NCBI RefSeq assembly: GCF_028622095.1
Contig: NZ_CP115165.1
Location: 496,001-560,000 of the forward strand
DNA length: 64,000 nt
Origin: Deinococcus aquaticus
GTDB taxonomy: Bacteria; Deinococcota; Deinococci; Deinococcales; Deinococcaceae
Direction: 5' to 3'
The position numbers and the translations under genes are program-made. This document shows positions 29,179 through 42,259 of this stretch, piece after piece (the first letter of the stretch is position 1; the number at the start of each line of letters is the position of its first letter). The notes beneath the pieces were generated by a model. The model saw nothing but the letters and a program-made list of their open reading frames with translations. It ran no database searches and was not told the DNA's origin.

Positions 29179-30267
29179 ATGCCTTCCCTGCCAGTCCACC
29201 ACCCCGCCCGCCACGTGCGCCGCACCTCGCTGAGCGCGCTGCTGTCGGTGCTGCTGGGGGCCTCGGTGGCCGCCGCGCAGGGCAACCCGCCGTCAGCAGG
29301 CCCGCTGCCGGGCAGTCCGGGTGCGCCCGCCACTTCCCAGCCCGCGCCCTTCCCGGCGGACCTGCGCGGCCTGGGCAGCGTGACGGTGCAGCCGGGCGAC
29401 ACGGCCTTCAGTCTGGCGCGCCGGGCGGGCCTCAGCGTGGAAACCCTGCTGACCCTGAACGGCCTGGGCACCCCGGATCTGCGGGTCGGGCAGGTGCTCC
29501 GGCTGCGGACCGAGCCGCCAGCCGCGCCGCTTCACCGCGTGCAGTCCGGCGAGACGCTGTACGCCCTGGCGCGCCGCTACGGCGTCAGTGTGGACGCCCT
29601 GCTGGCCGGGAACGACCTGCCGCCCGGCACCGTCCTGAAGGTCGGGCAGGTGCTGCGGCTACCGGCCGGCGCGCACGATCAGGGCGCGCTGCCTTCCCCG
29701 CTGCCGGCACCGGCCGCCGCGCCCCTGCCGGCCGGTGTGGGCGGCTCGCCGTTCCTGCCGGGCGTCCCGCCGCAGGTCGCGCCAGTCCTGCACCCCGCCC
29801 AGGAGATGCCGCGCGTGCAGAGGGACGGGCCGCCCGACCCGGCCAGCACCCAGGGAACGCTGGCGGGACCGCCCGCGCGCGACTGGCGCGAGGCGGCGAT
29901 GACCCTGCTGGGAACCCCCTACCGCTTCGGGGGCGAAACGCCAGGCGGAACGGATTGCAGCGGCTTCGTGCGGCTGGTCTTCACGCCGCTGGGCGTGAAT
30001 CTGCCGCGCGTCAGCGCCGATCAGGCGCAGGCGGGGCGGCCGGTCGCGGACCGTGACCTGCTCCCTGGCGACCTGCTGTTCTTCGACACGGAAGGTCAGG
30101 GGCGCGTGTCGCACGTGGGCATCTACCTGGGCGGCGACGAGTTCGTCAGTGCCAACAGTTACCAGGGGAGGGTCAGCGTGGACCGCCTGCACAGCGACCG
30201 GTACTGGGGCCCCCGCTACCTGTGGGCGCGGCGCGTCCTGGAAGGCCCGGCCGCCCTGGCCCGCTAG
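29179..30267 (+). CDS. Secreted LysM-LysM-NlpC/P60 peptidoglycan hydrolase
   Basis: A 362-aa exported protein: signal peptide ending SVAAAQG; two LysM domains (VTVQPGDTAFSLARRAGLS and HRVQSGETLYALARRYGVS, about 70-115 and 122-165); a Pro-rich linker; and a C-terminal NlpC/P60 cysteine peptidase (about 233-350) with ATLLGTPYRFGG-like MTLLGTPYRFGG, the nucleophile in GGTDCSGFVR, and the His in VSHVGIYLGGDEF. Such enzymes cut cell-wall stem peptides, typically gamma-D-Glu to diamino acid. It likely acts in cell-wall remodelling near murA. No Shine-Dalgarno is evident before ATG 29179. Confidence 0.9.
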   Translation: MPSLPVHHPARHVRRTSLSALLSVLLGASVAAAQGNPPSAGPLPGSPGAPATSQPAPFPADLRGLGSVTVQPGDTAFSLARRAGLSVETLLTLNGLGTPDLRVGQVLRLRTEPPAAPLHRVQSGETLYALARRYGVSVDALLAGNDLPPGTVLKVGQVLRLPAGAHDQGALPSPLPAPAAAPLPAGVGGSPFLPGVPPQVAPVLHPAQEMPRVQRDGPPDPASTQGTLAGPPARDWREAAMTLLGTPYRFGGETPGGTDCSGFVRLVFTPLGVNLPRVSADQAQAGRPVADRDLLPGDLLFFDTEGQGRVSHVGIYLGGDEFVSANSYQGRVSVDRLHSDRYWGPRYLWARRVLEGPAALAR

Positions 30268-30285
30268 GACGGTCGCGCGGGGCGT

Positions 30286-30507
30286 TCAGCTGTCGGTCAG
30301 TTCGTCGGTGTCCAGAATGGCCCGGTACTGTTCGAGGTTCTCACCCTCACCCAGTTCCCGCGCGATCTTCTCGATGGCCAGGCGCACGACTTCACTCTTG
30401 CTGATCAGTCGTTCCGGGCTGGACAGTTCATAGGCCGTGCGGGTCAGCAGGGCGTCCTGTTCGTCGCTGATGACCACCTGCAGGCGTTTACGTTCCTTCT
30501 TGGGCAT
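30286..30507 (-). CDS. Ribbon-helix-helix (CopG/Arc-like) regulator, 73 aa
   Basis: MPKKERKRLQVVISDEQDALLTRTAYEL followed by KSEVVRLAIEKIARELGEG: a beta strand, helix, and SKSEVVR turn typical of ribbon-helix-helix DNA-binding dimers, with an acidic C-terminal extension. CAGGAGAGGC precedes ATG 30507. The promoter is recognisable (-35 TTGAGG 30595-30600, -10 TACGCT 30572-30577, 17-nt spacer) and carries a GCACTCAGGT element in the spacer, also present in the hsp20 promoter, consistent with autoregulation or heat-shock-type control. Divergent from murA. Confidence 0.82.
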   Translation of the reverse strand: MPKKERKRLQVVISDEQDALLTRTAYELSSPERLISKSEVVRLAIEKIARELGEGENLEQYRAILDTDELTDS

Positions 30508-30571
30508 GCCTCTCCTGAAAGGGACCTCGCCTGAGTCTGGTCTGGCAGGCCGTGGGCGGGGTCGTCCGGGC

Positions 30572-30619
30572 AGCGTAGCACGGCACCTGAGTGCCCTCAA
30601 CATGAAGCTGACCTGAGTG
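30572..30619 (-). promoter_or_regulatory. Promoter/operator of the ribbon-helix-helix gene
   Basis: On the minus strand: -35 TTGAGG (30595-30600), 17-nt spacer, -10 TACGCT (30572-30577). The 9-mer CACTCAGGT occurs in the spacer (30585-30593) and again 26 nt upstream (30611-30619). The first copy is part of GGCACTCAGGT, also found in the spacer of the hsp20 promoter. Confidence 0.65.
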
Positions 30620-30689
30620 TGATCCTCTTCAGACGCCCCTGCGCCGGTGCGGCTCATCCCCCGGCGCGCGGCAGCCTGTATGGTCAGTC

Positions 30690-30719
30690 TGGACACACCG
30701 TGAGCACGATGTGTAACAT
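30690..30719 (+). promoter_or_regulatory. Predicted murA promoter
   Basis: TGGACA (30690-30695), 18-nt spacer, TAACAT (30714-30719). The transcript would begin about 90 nt before the murA ATG, which has AGGAAG just upstream. The stretch between 30508 and 30816 otherwise holds only this and the divergent promoter. Confidence 0.5.
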
Positions 30720-30816
30720 GCACCTGTGCCGCGCCGAGCCGGACGGTGACGTTCCTGGCCTCCGCGCGCCCTACCCCAGCTGACCCCGTGAGCCTCCTCA
30801 CGAAAGGAAGAATCCC

Positions 30817-32100
<1,284 letters not shown>

Positions 32101-32115
32101 ACCGCCCCGCCGGAG

Positions 32116-32150
32116 CACGCCCCACCACCTGACCGTGGCGGGGCGTGTTT
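32116..32150 (+). terminator. Terminator after murA
   Basis: Arms CACGCCCCACCAC (32116-32128) and GTGGCGGGGCGTG (32135-32147) pair with one mismatch across a 6-nt loop, followed by TTT. Confidence 0.75.
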
Positions 32151-32169
32151 CATGGCAGTGGCCTGAACT

Positions 32170-32205
32170 CCACGTCCGGAATCCGTCTCACGGCAGTTTT
32201 CAGCT
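32170..32205 (+). repeat. Remnant of the palindromic repeat (R7)
   Basis: AACTCCACGTCCGGAATCCG followed by TCTC matches the core AACTCCACGCCCGGAATCC block of the full elements. The rest of the element is degraded, with TCTGCTCGATTCAGAG just downstream as a possible eroded hairpin. Confidence 0.55.
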
Positions 32206-32258
32206 CTGCTCGATTCAGAGATGTTGAGCATGTCCCTCAACGCCTCTGAATTCTCCTG

Positions 32259-33152
32259 TCAGACCTCGCCGCCCCAGTCCGTGCCGTGCGCGCGCCACGC
32301 GGCCTCGATGTGCGTCAGGACGTCCAGTGGCAGCGGGCCTTCCTGCACGACGCGGACGTTGCGTTCCAGGTTCTCGATGCTGGCGGTGCCCACGATGGCG
32401 CTGTGCACGCCCGGCGCGTAGGCGCTGAAGCGCAGCGCGAACTGCGTCCAGTCCAGTCCGGCGGCCTCGCGCACGCCGTTCAGGTCGAGCAGGCCCAGCC
32501 GCTCCCAGTACGTTTCGGCGTAGTCACCGGCCGGACGCTGCACGAAGCGCCACGCGGCGTTCGCGATGGGCCGCTTGGCGATCACGCCCAGCCCTGCGTC
32601 GTGCGCGGTAGGCAGCACCTGATGCCGGCTCCACTGATCGGCGAGGTTGACGCTGGTTTCCAGGCTGCCGAAGCGGCCGGACTGCGCGGCCCAGGCCAGG
32701 GCCTCGTTCTCGCCGCTGTACGCCGCCACGCGAATCAGGCCAGCGGCGCGGGCGTCGTCCAGTGCGCCCAGCAGGTCCTCGCGGCGCAGCGTGTCGGGCG
32801 GGCAGGAGTGCAGGTGGAAGATGTCGATCCAGTCGCAGCGCAGCCGCGTCAGGGCCTGCTCGATGCCCAGGCGGATCGCCTGCGGTGTCCAGTCGTCGGC
32901 GCCGTCCGCGCCGTATCCGCCCTTGCTGCTGAGGATGAACTCGTGCCGCCGGTACGACAGGTGCCGCCCGATGCGTTCCTCGCTGAGGCCGTAGCCGCGC
33001 GCCGTGTCGATCAGGGTCACGCCCCGGTCCACCGCGCGGTTCAGCAGCGTGCCCACGTGCTCCTCGGTCAGCGCCGCGTCCCCGATCTGCCCGGCCCCCA
33101 GGCCCAGCGCCGAGACGCGCAGGCCGGTCGTTCCAAAGTCCCGTTGCTCCAT
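32259..33152 (-). CDS. Aldo/keto reductase
   Basis: About 297 aa with the AKR barrel: strand LRVSALGLGAGQIGD, catalytic Asp/Tyr in TLIDTARGYGLSEERIGRHL, Lys in FILSSKGGYG, His in IFHLHSCPP, and a C-terminal NADP-site region HSAIVGTASIENLERNV. It probably reduces an aldehyde or acts on a sugar/aldose; D-threo-aldose 1-dehydrogenase-like and general YghZ-like members look similar. The ATG at 33152 is chosen because CAGAAT (33160-33165) is seven nt upstream, fitting a leaderless start. Confidence 0.88.
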   Translation of the reverse strand: MEQRDFGTTGLRVSALGLGAGQIGDAALTEEHVGTLLNRAVDRGVTLIDTARGYGLSEERIGRHLSYRRHEFILSSKGGYGADGADDWTPQAIRLGIEQALTRLRCDWIDIFHLHSCPPDTLRREDLLGALDDARAAGLIRVAAYSGENEALAWAAQSGRFGSLETSVNLADQWSRHQVLPTAHDAGLGVIAKRPIANAAWRFVQRPAGDYAETYWERLGLLDLNGVREAAGLDWTQFALRFSAYAPGVHSAIVGTASIENLERNVRVVQEGPLPLDVLTHIEAAWRAHGTDWGGEV

Positions 33153-33177
33153 GCCCGGCATTCTGCACCTGCCAGCG

Positions 33178-35025
33178 TCAGGGGACGCTCAGTTCCGCCC
33201 GGCCTTCCTCCTGCGCGCGGAACTGCAATTCGTACAGGTCGCGGTACAGGCCGCCCTGCGCGATCAGTTGCGCGTGGGGGCCGTCCTCGACAACGCGGCC
33301 CGCATCGATCACCACGATCCGGTCCGCGTTGCGGATGGTGCTCAGGCGGTGCGCGATCACGAAGGTGGTGCGGCCCTGCATGAGGCGTTCCAGCGCGGCC
33401 TGCACGAGGGCTTCGGATTCGTTGTCGAGGGCGCTGGTGGCCTCGTCGAGGATGAGGATGCGGGGGTCTTTCAGGATGGCGCGGGCGATGGCGACCCGCT
33501 GGCGTTGCCCGCCGCTGAGTTTCACGCCGCGTTCCCCGACGACCGTGTCGTACCCGTGCGGGAAGGCGCTGATGAACTCGTGGGCGTTCGCGGCGCGGGC
33601 GGCGGCCTCGACCTCGTCGGGACGCGCGCCGGGGCGGCCGTACAGGATGTTCTCGCGGATGCTGCCGCTGAACAGCAGCGTCTCCTGCGGCACGAGGCCC
33701 ACCTGGGCGCGCAGGTCCGCCAGGGCGTAGTCGCGCACGTCCCGGCCGTCAACGCGCAGGGTGCCGCCCGTGACGTCCCAGAAGCGCGGGATGAGGTTCA
33801 CCAGGGTGGTCTTCCCCGCCCCGCTCGGCCCGACCAGGGCGACGACCTGCCCGGCGGGCACGTCCAACGTGACGTCGCGCAGCACGGCGGCCCGCGCCCC
33901 CTCCGTCTGATCGCCGTCGTACGTGAAGGACACGCCGTCGAACGACACGCGGCCCTCGGCGCGGGCCAGCGGGGCGGGCTGCGCGGGCTGCGGCAGGTCG
34001 CTGCGTTCGTCCAGCAGTTCGAAGATGCGGCCCGACGCGCCCAGCGCCTCCTGGAACTGGTTGAACACGCCGGTCAGCGCGACGACCGTGCCGCCCACCT
34101 GAAGCGCGTAGAACAGGAACGTCACGAGGTTCCCCGGCGTGAGGCTGCCCGCCATGACCAGCCGCCCCCCGTACCACAGCACCACGGCCAGCGCGCCGAA
34201 GGTCAGGAAGCTCATCACGCCCGCCATGAGCGCCTGCAGGCGGGCGCGTTTCAGCGCGGCCAGGAAGCTCTGCGTGACGCCCTGCCCGTAGCGGCCCTCC
34301 TCCAGGCTTTCGGCGGTGAAGCTCTGCACGACCCGCACGCCGCTGATGGCCTCCTCGGCGCTGGCGTTCGCGCCCGCCACGGCGTCCTGCACCTCGCGGC
34401 TCACGCGGCGGATCCGCCGCCCGATCGTCACGGCCGTCCCGATCACCAGCGGAATGACCGCCAGGGTCAGCAGGCTCAGGCGCGGACTGGTCGTCACGAG
34501 CAGCACCACCGCGCCCACCAGACTCACGGACTGCGCCGCCAGCTGCGCCAGCGCCGTGCTCGTCACCGTCTGCACGGTACCCACATCCGACGTGAGGCGG
34601 CTGGTCAGGTCCCCGGTCTTGTGCTCCCCGAAGAAGCGCGGCGAGAGCGTCAGCAGGTGCGAGAACACCGCCCGGCGCAGGTCCGCCACCACGCCCGCCC
34701 CCACCCGCGACAGCAGGAACGACTGCGCCGCCCCGAACAGCGCCGACAGCGCGAAGATGCCCAGCAGCGCCACCACCGTCCGGTCCAGCTGCGACGTGTC
34801 CGTGGACCCGACCTTCAGGAACGACGCGTCAATCAACCGCCCGAAGAGCGCCGGGAACACCAGATTCAACCCACTGGAGATCAGCGTCGCCACCACACCC
34901 ACCGCGAACACCCACTGGTACGGCCGCGCGAACGCCAGCAGGCGCACCAGCTGACGCGGATCCCGCTTCACGCGCGGAGCATCCGGACTCAAAGGAACTG
35001 CAGGGCGGCCAGGACGGGAGAACAT
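33178..35025 (-). CDS. ABC exporter, fused permease-ATPase (MsbA/LmrA-like half transporter)
   Basis: About 615 aa: six-helix membrane domain (FARPYQWVFAVGVVATLISSGLNLVFPALFGRLID at its start), then a nucleotide-binding domain with Walker A GPSGAGKTTL, Q-loop GLVPQETLLFSGSIRENI, signature KLSGGQRQR, Walker B ILILDEATSALD and H-loop VIAHRLSTIRN. It functions as a homodimer or heterodimer in export of lipids, drugs or peptides. The ATG at 35025 (two codons inside the longer GTG frame) has TACGCT at 35032-35037, six nt upstream. Its C-terminal end is 26 nt from the aldo/keto reductase start on the same strand. Confidence 0.92.
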   Translation of the reverse strand: MFSRPGRPAVPLSPDAPRVKRDPRQLVRLLAFARPYQWVFAVGVVATLISSGLNLVFPALFGRLIDASFLKVGSTDTSQLDRTVVALLGIFALSALFGAAQSFLLSRVGAGVVADLRRAVFSHLLTLSPRFFGEHKTGDLTSRLTSDVGTVQTVTSTALAQLAAQSVSLVGAVVLLVTTSPRLSLLTLAVIPLVIGTAVTIGRRIRRVSREVQDAVAGANASAEEAISGVRVVQSFTAESLEEGRYGQGVTQSFLAALKRARLQALMAGVMSFLTFGALAVVLWYGGRLVMAGSLTPGNLVTFLFYALQVGGTVVALTGVFNQFQEALGASGRIFELLDERSDLPQPAQPAPLARAEGRVSFDGVSFTYDGDQTEGARAAVLRDVTLDVPAGQVVALVGPSGAGKTTLVNLIPRFWDVTGGTLRVDGRDVRDYALADLRAQVGLVPQETLLFSGSIRENILYGRPGARPDEVEAAARAANAHEFISAFPHGYDTVVGERGVKLSGGQRQRVAIARAILKDPRILILDEATSALDNESEALVQAALERLMQGRTTFVIAHRLSTIRNADRIVVIDAGRVVEDGPHAQLIAQGGLYRDLYELQFRAQEEGRAELSVP

Positions 35026-35031
35026 ACCCAC

Positions 35032-35164
35032 AGCGTACGCGGGATGAGGAGTGCCCTGTCGGGAGAAGGGAGTGGGAAGGGCAACACAGCTGCTTCGCAG
35101 GACCCCTCAGTCAGCTGCGCTGACAGCTCCCCTCAAGGGGAGCCAAGAACACCGCTTTTGCAGA
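35032..35164. other. Intergenic palindromic segment
   Basis: Between the ABC exporter promoter and repeat copy A. It holds adjacent small palindromes (TCAGCTGCGCTGA and CTCCCCTCAAGGGGAG). No coding capacity is seen. Confidence 0.5.
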
Positions 35165-35399
35165 AGCTAAAAAAGTCGAACCTTCTGGCTCGCACCAAGA
35201 ACTCCTGCCCCGCAACCGTCGTGGCAACCAAGCCCGTCGTGCGCGCAGCGCGCGGGGCGAACGCGGCGAAATCGGAGGATGGCGTGTGCGGCGTGGCCGT
35301 CCCCGCCCCACACCCACCGACCAAGCACGCGAAATACCTGCCCAGTGCCAACGAAAGCCCCCCCTGCCCCCCTGGGGTAGGGGGCTGGGGGGTGGGGAA
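35165..35399 (+). repeat. G-quadruplex-tailed intergenic repeat, copy A
   Basis: Shares with 57331-57570 (inverted) and 57650-57815 the core CGTCGTGCGCGCAGCGCGCGGG, the segment TGCCCAGTGCCAACG and the tail CCCCTGCCCCCCTGGGG followed by G-tracts. The tail at 35374-35397 is four G-runs (4, 5, 6 and 4 G) with 1-2 nt loops, a textbook G-quadruplex. It ends 20 nt past the ald stop codon. Confidence 0.82.
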
Positions 35400-35418
35400 C
35401 CTTACAGCAATCAGCCAA

Positions 35419-36525
<1,107 letters not shown>

Positions 36526-36606
36526 GGGTGTGACCTCGTTGTCCGTGCAGGTGTCTCCTGCCGGTGGTGTGCTGCTTCTTGTGACGCAAGATTAACAGTT
36601 GGCGAC

Positions 36607-36663
36607 GCAATCAGGATTGCCCGCACGTGCCCTTTTGGGGCCGTACCCCGCAACCGGGTTGCG
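36607..36663. promoter_or_regulatory. Predicted Lrp-type operator palindromes between ald and lrp
   Basis: Two perfect inverted repeats, GCAATCAGGATTGC (36607-36620) and CGCAACCGGGTTGCG (36649-36663), share half-sites GCAAYC/GRTTGC with centres about 42 nt (four helical turns) apart. A further GACGCAAGATT half-site lies at 36582-36592. The spacing fits cooperative binding of an Lrp/AsnC octamer. Confidence 0.65.
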
Positions 36664-36688
36664 TAGCTTTGCTAGAATGCGCTCCATC

Positions 36689-37159
36689 ATGTCTCAGAAT
36701 ATTCTCGATGCGCTGGACCGGCAGATTCTCGGCATCCTTCAGCGGGACGCCCGCATTCCGAACACGGAACTCGCCGACGAGATCGGCCTGACGCCCGCCC
36801 CGACGCTGCGCCGCGTGCGCCGCCTGGAGGAGGAAGGCGTGATTCAGCGGTACGTGGCGCTGCTGGACCCGAAGCTGGTGGGCCGGGAGTTGATGGTGAT
36901 CGTGCGCGTCACGCTGGACAAGCAGACCAAGGCAGGCTTCGAGGAGTTCGCACACAAGATGCAGGAGCGCCCGGAGGTGCTGGAGTGCTTCCTGTGCCTG
37001 GGGGACATCGATTACCTGCTCAAGGTGTGCGTGCCGGACCTGGACGCGTACCAGCATTTCCTGGTGAACACCCTGGCTGCCATTCCCGGCGTGCGGAACA
37101 CGGCGAGCACCATCGTGGTCAAGCAGGAGAAGCACACGACCAGCCTCCCGCTGGAGTGA
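36689..37159 (+). CDS. Lrp/AsnC family transcriptional regulator
   Basis: A 156-aa protein: winged helix-turn-helix LDALDRQILGILQRDARIPNTELADEIGLTPAPTLRRVRRLEEEGVI, then the RAM/AsnC ligand-sensing domain (LMVIVRVTLDKQTKAGFEEF, VLECFLCLGDIDYLLKVCVPDLDAYQHFL). The likely effector is an amino acid, with alanine the best guess from the divergent ald. ATG 36689 follows a -10-like TAGAAT (36673-36678) by ten nt, so the mRNA may be leaderless. An ATG at 36677 overlaps that box and is rejected. It probably autoregulates through the palindromes upstream. Confidence 0.9.
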   Translation: MSQNILDALDRQILGILQRDARIPNTELADEIGLTPAPTLRRVRRLEEEGVIQRYVALLDPKLVGRELMVIVRVTLDKQTKAGFEEFAHKMQERPEVLECFLCLGDIDYLLKVCVPDLDAYQHFLVNTLAAIPGVRNTASTIVVKQEKHTTSLPLE

Positions 37160-37222
37160 CGGAAACCGGGGCGGGGTGCCGTCTTCAGGACGATCTCATG
37201 GGCGTTATGGAACACTGCGGGT

Positions 37223-37969
37223 ATGCCCTTTCATTCCCTGAACGGTCGTTCCCTGACCTGCGCGGCGCTGCTGGGTGCCGTCCTGTCCGCCTGCGCGCCT
37301 GCCGCCACCCGCGCCGCCGTGCCCGTCACGGCTCCGGCCACGCCTCAGACCGCTGCGCCCGCGCCGGCCCCCGCCGCACCTGTGGTGTCGTTCGAGGCCA
37401 TGCCGTTCCTGTCGGACGCCCCGGTGCGCAGCTTCCAGGCTGCGCCGCCCATGACCATCGACCCGGCCCGCCGGTACCGCGCGATCCTGAAAACCTCGCA
37501 GGGTGAGGTGACGCTGGACCTGAACGCCAAGGCGTCCCCGGTCGCCGTGAACAACTTCGTGTTCCTGGCCCGCAACCACTTCTATGACGGCACGCGCTTT
37601 CACCGGGTGATCGACGGGTTCATGGCGCAGGGCGGCGATCCGTTCAGCGCGGACCTCGCCAAGCAGGGCGTGTGGGGGACCGGCACGCCCGGGTACAACT
37701 TCAGCGCCGAGATCATGAACGGCCTGCGTTTCGACCGGGCCGGGGTGCTGGGCATGGCCCGCTCGCAGAGCCTGAGTTCGCAGGGCAGTCAGTTCTTCAT
37801 CACGGTCGCCCCGGCGGACTTCCTGAGCGGGCAGTACACGGTGTTCGGGCAGGTGCTGGCCGGTCAGGACGTGCTGGATAAACTGAACCGCACGTACTCG
37901 GGCAGCGGTCCCATTCCGGGCGCGGTGGCCGAGGCACTGATCAGCGTGCAGATTCTCCAGTCCCGCTGA
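37223..37969 (+). CDS. Lipoprotein peptidyl-prolyl cis-trans isomerase (cyclophilin type)
   Basis: A 248-aa protein: lipoprotein signal LTCAALLGAVLSAC with lipobox LSAC, a Pro/Ala linker of about 45 residues, then a cyclophilin domain: RYRAILKTSQGEVTLDL, TRFHRVIDGFMAQGGDP, SLSSQGSQFFITVAP, FGQVLAGQDVLDKL. The catalytic Arg (FHRV) and Phe/Gln (QFF) positions are present. It should assist folding outside the cytoplasmic membrane. The start at 37223 is preceded by an AACACT box six nt upstream. Confidence 0.9.
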   Translation: MPFHSLNGRSLTCAALLGAVLSACAPAATRAAVPVTAPATPQTAAPAPAPAAPVVSFEAMPFLSDAPVRSFQAAPPMTIDPARRYRAILKTSQGEVTLDLNAKASPVAVNNFVFLARNHFYDGTRFHRVIDGFMAQGGDPFSADLAKQGVWGTGTPGYNFSAEIMNGLRFDRAGVLGMARSQSLSSQGSQFFITVAPADFLSGQYTVFGQVLAGQDVLDKLNRTYSGSGPIPGAVAEALISVQILQSR

Positions 37970-38061
37970 TCCGGGCACCTGAACCGTGGGGGGCGTGGTC
38001 GGCGCGCGGCTATCGTGCGCGTCCGCACCCTCTGCCCGGCGGGGCGCTCTACACTGGGGGG

Positions 38062-38754
38062 ATGCGTTCACGTCCCCTCCTTTCTCCTGTGCTTCCGCTT
38101 GTGGCCGCCGGTGTGGCGGCGTGGTACCTGCGCCGCGTATACCGGTTCCGCGACCCGGTGCGGTTGCCGCAGGCCGGGCCAGGCGACGCCCTGAGCCCGG
38201 CCGACGGGACCGTGAGCTTCGTGCGGCGCGTGCAGGCCGGGCAGGTGGAGCAGGTGCGTGTGCCGGACCTGCTGAACGGACCGGACGCGAGTGGACCGGG
38301 TGCGGGCGACGGGTGGCTGATCGGGGTGTTCGTGGGGCCGCTGGACGTGCATTACGCGTACCAGCCGGTATCGGGAGCCGTGACGCACGTGGCGCGGCGG
38401 GACGCGGCGGCGGGCAACGTGCCGCTGGCCGGGGCGGGCGCGGCGCTGGGATTCCTGGCCGGGCGCGCGGCGGACCTGCTGGTCACGCGCGGCGCGCTGG
38501 AGAACGCCCGCCTGAGCAGCGTGACGGCCACGCCTTTCGGTGACGTGACCCTGACGCTGGTCGCGCCGGGCCGGGGCCTGCGCGGCGTGAGTTACCAGCG
38601 AGAAGGGGACGAGGGCCGCGCGGGCTTCAAGGCGGCATTCATGCAGGAGGGCGGGCTGGCGCTGCTGCACCTGCCCGCCGCGTTCACGCCGTCCGTGGGA
38701 GTGGGTGACCGGGTGACGGGCGCGCAGACTGTGGTCGCCTCGGCCCGCAACTGA
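38062..38754 (+). CDS. Phosphatidylserine decarboxylase-like protein lacking the pyruvoyl site
   Basis: A 230-aa protein with an N-terminal membrane helix ([20 protein letters not shown]) and PSD-family motifs [12 protein letters not shown] and [23 protein letters not shown]. In true decarboxylases the chain ends with a G-S-T/S cleavage site whose Ser becomes the pyruvoyl cofactor. Here the chain ends [19 protein letters not shown] with no such serine, and no other frame restores it. Deinococcus membranes are known for unusual phosphoglycolipids rather than PE, so the role is open. TACACT (38050-38055) six nt before the ATG supports the start. Confidence 0.8.
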   Translation: MRSRPLLSPVLPLVAAGVAAWYLRRVYRFRDPVRLPQAGPGDALSPADGTVSFVRRVQAGQVEQVRVPDLLNGPDASGPGAGDGWLIGVFVGPLDVHYAYQPVSGAVTHVARRDAAAGNVPLAGAGAALGFLAGRAADLLVTRGALENARLSSVTATPFGDVTLTLVAPGRGLRGVSYQREGDEGRAGFKAAFMQEGGLALLHLPAAFTPSVGVGDRVTGAQTVVASARN

Positions 38755-38869
38755 ACAGGGCCGCAGGTCCGGCCGCGCGGCATGCCGCCTCCAGCTCTGC
38801 CTCCGACTCTTTTTCACTTCACGCCTTTACTCTTCACGCCCGGTTGAACCGCAGGGAGGAACACCGCCG

Positions 38870-39814
<945 letters not shown>

Positions 39815-39856
39815 AGGGGTTAATGGAGGATGGTTGATGGATGACCCCTCACCACA

Positions 39857-39896
39857 CAGAGCAGGGCGAGCCGATCCACTGGCTCGCCCTGCTCTG
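39857..39896. terminator. Bidirectional terminator hairpin
   Basis: CAGAGCAGGGCGAGCC (39857-39872) pairs perfectly with GGCTCGCCCTGCTCTG (39881-39896) across an 8-nt loop, between the convergent 314-aa gene and hsp20. Confidence 0.85.
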
Positions 39897-39906
39897 CGTG
39901 CTGGGG

Positions 39907-40350
39907 TTACGCGCTGGGCGTGTCGGTGTCGAGCACCTTGCCGGTGCGGACGGTGACGGTGCGTTTCTGCGCGGCCTCGCTGCGGGGGACCCTGAGGGTC
40001 AGGGTGCCGTGTTCCAGGTCGGCCTCGACGCGGCTCAGGTCGTAGCGGGCGGGGATGTTGAAGGTGCGGGCCAGGGTGCCGTGGGCGCGTTCGACGCGGT
40101 GAGCGGTGCGGCCTTCCTGGCGGGCGTAGGGGCGGGTGGCCTGCACGGTCAGGGTGTGGTTCTCAGCTTCGATCTGCAGGGTATCGGGGGTGACGCCGGG
40201 CAGGTCCAGCGTGAGTTCCAGGCCGTGGTCGTCCTCGTGAACGTCGACGGGCGGGGCGTAGCGGGCCGGGGCGCTGGCGGTCTGGCCGAAGGCGCGGTCC
40301 ATGCGCTGGGCGAGTTCTTCAATGTCGCGGAAGGGGTCGAATCGCATCAT
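39907..40350 (-). CDS. Hsp20/alpha-crystallin family small heat-shock protein
   Basis: A 147-aa protein: short N terminus MMRFDPFRDIEELAQRMDRAF, alpha-crystallin domain YAPPVDVHEDDHGLELTLDLPGVTPDTLQIEAENHTLTV...RTFNIPARYDLSRVEADLEHGTLTLRVPR, and a short C-terminal extension. It acts as an ATP-independent holdase. AGGAGGA precedes ATG 40350. The promoter is close to consensus (TTGACA, 17 nt, TACTAT) with HspR-like repeats at the start of transcription, fitting heat-inducible derepression. Confidence 0.93.
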   Translation of the reverse strand: MMRFDPFRDIEELAQRMDRAFGQTASAPARYAPPVDVHEDDHGLELTLDLPGVTPDTLQIEAENHTLTVQATRPYARQEGRTAHRVERAHGTLARTFNIPARYDLSRVEADLEHGTLTLRVPRSEAAQKRTVTVRTGKVLDTDTPSA

Positions 40351-40394
40351 GTGGGTTCCTCCTGGGGACTGGAAGCGCACGCACCATACAGAAC

Positions 40395-40452
40395 ATCTGA
40401 GTGCCTTGCGCTCAACTTCATTCATAGTAAAACCTGAGTGCCATCATGTCAA
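40395..40452 (-). promoter_or_regulatory. hsp20 promoter with HspR/HAIR-like operator
   Basis: Minus strand: -35 TTGACA (40447-40452), 17-nt spacer, -10 TACTAT (40424-40429). The spacer contains GGCACTCAGGT. Around the start of transcription, TCTGAGT-N7-GCTCAAC (40396-40416 on the plus strand) resembles the HspR HAIR element CTTGAGT-N7-ACTCAAG in spacing and core. Confidence 0.72.
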
Positions 40453-40504
40453 GTTTGATGCGCCCTGAATCCGCCCTCCGGACTGGACACCCCTCCCCCG
40501 CCCC

Positions 40505-40534
40505 ATGACACGCCCGCGCGCGCGGTGTTACACT
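40505..40534 (+). promoter_or_regulatory. Predicted pyr operon promoter
   Basis: ATGACA (40505-40510), 18-nt spacer, TACACT (40529-40534). It predicts a transcript with a leader of nearly 200 nt before pyrR. Confidence 0.6.
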
Positions 40535-40604
40535 TCGTCAGGCCGCGCACGGCACCCGTCTGCCCGCGCCCCCGCAATCCCAACCCAATTCGTCCTTTCC
40601 CGGC

Positions 40605-42242
<1,638 letters not shown>

Positions 42243-42259
42243 AGGGCGAGGGGACAAGC

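Noticed and set aside
35374..35397. G/C-run block as a CRISPR or phase-variable tract
   Set aside because: No spacer-repeat periodicity; the same block recurs at three loci as part of a larger repeat and fits a G-quadruplex.
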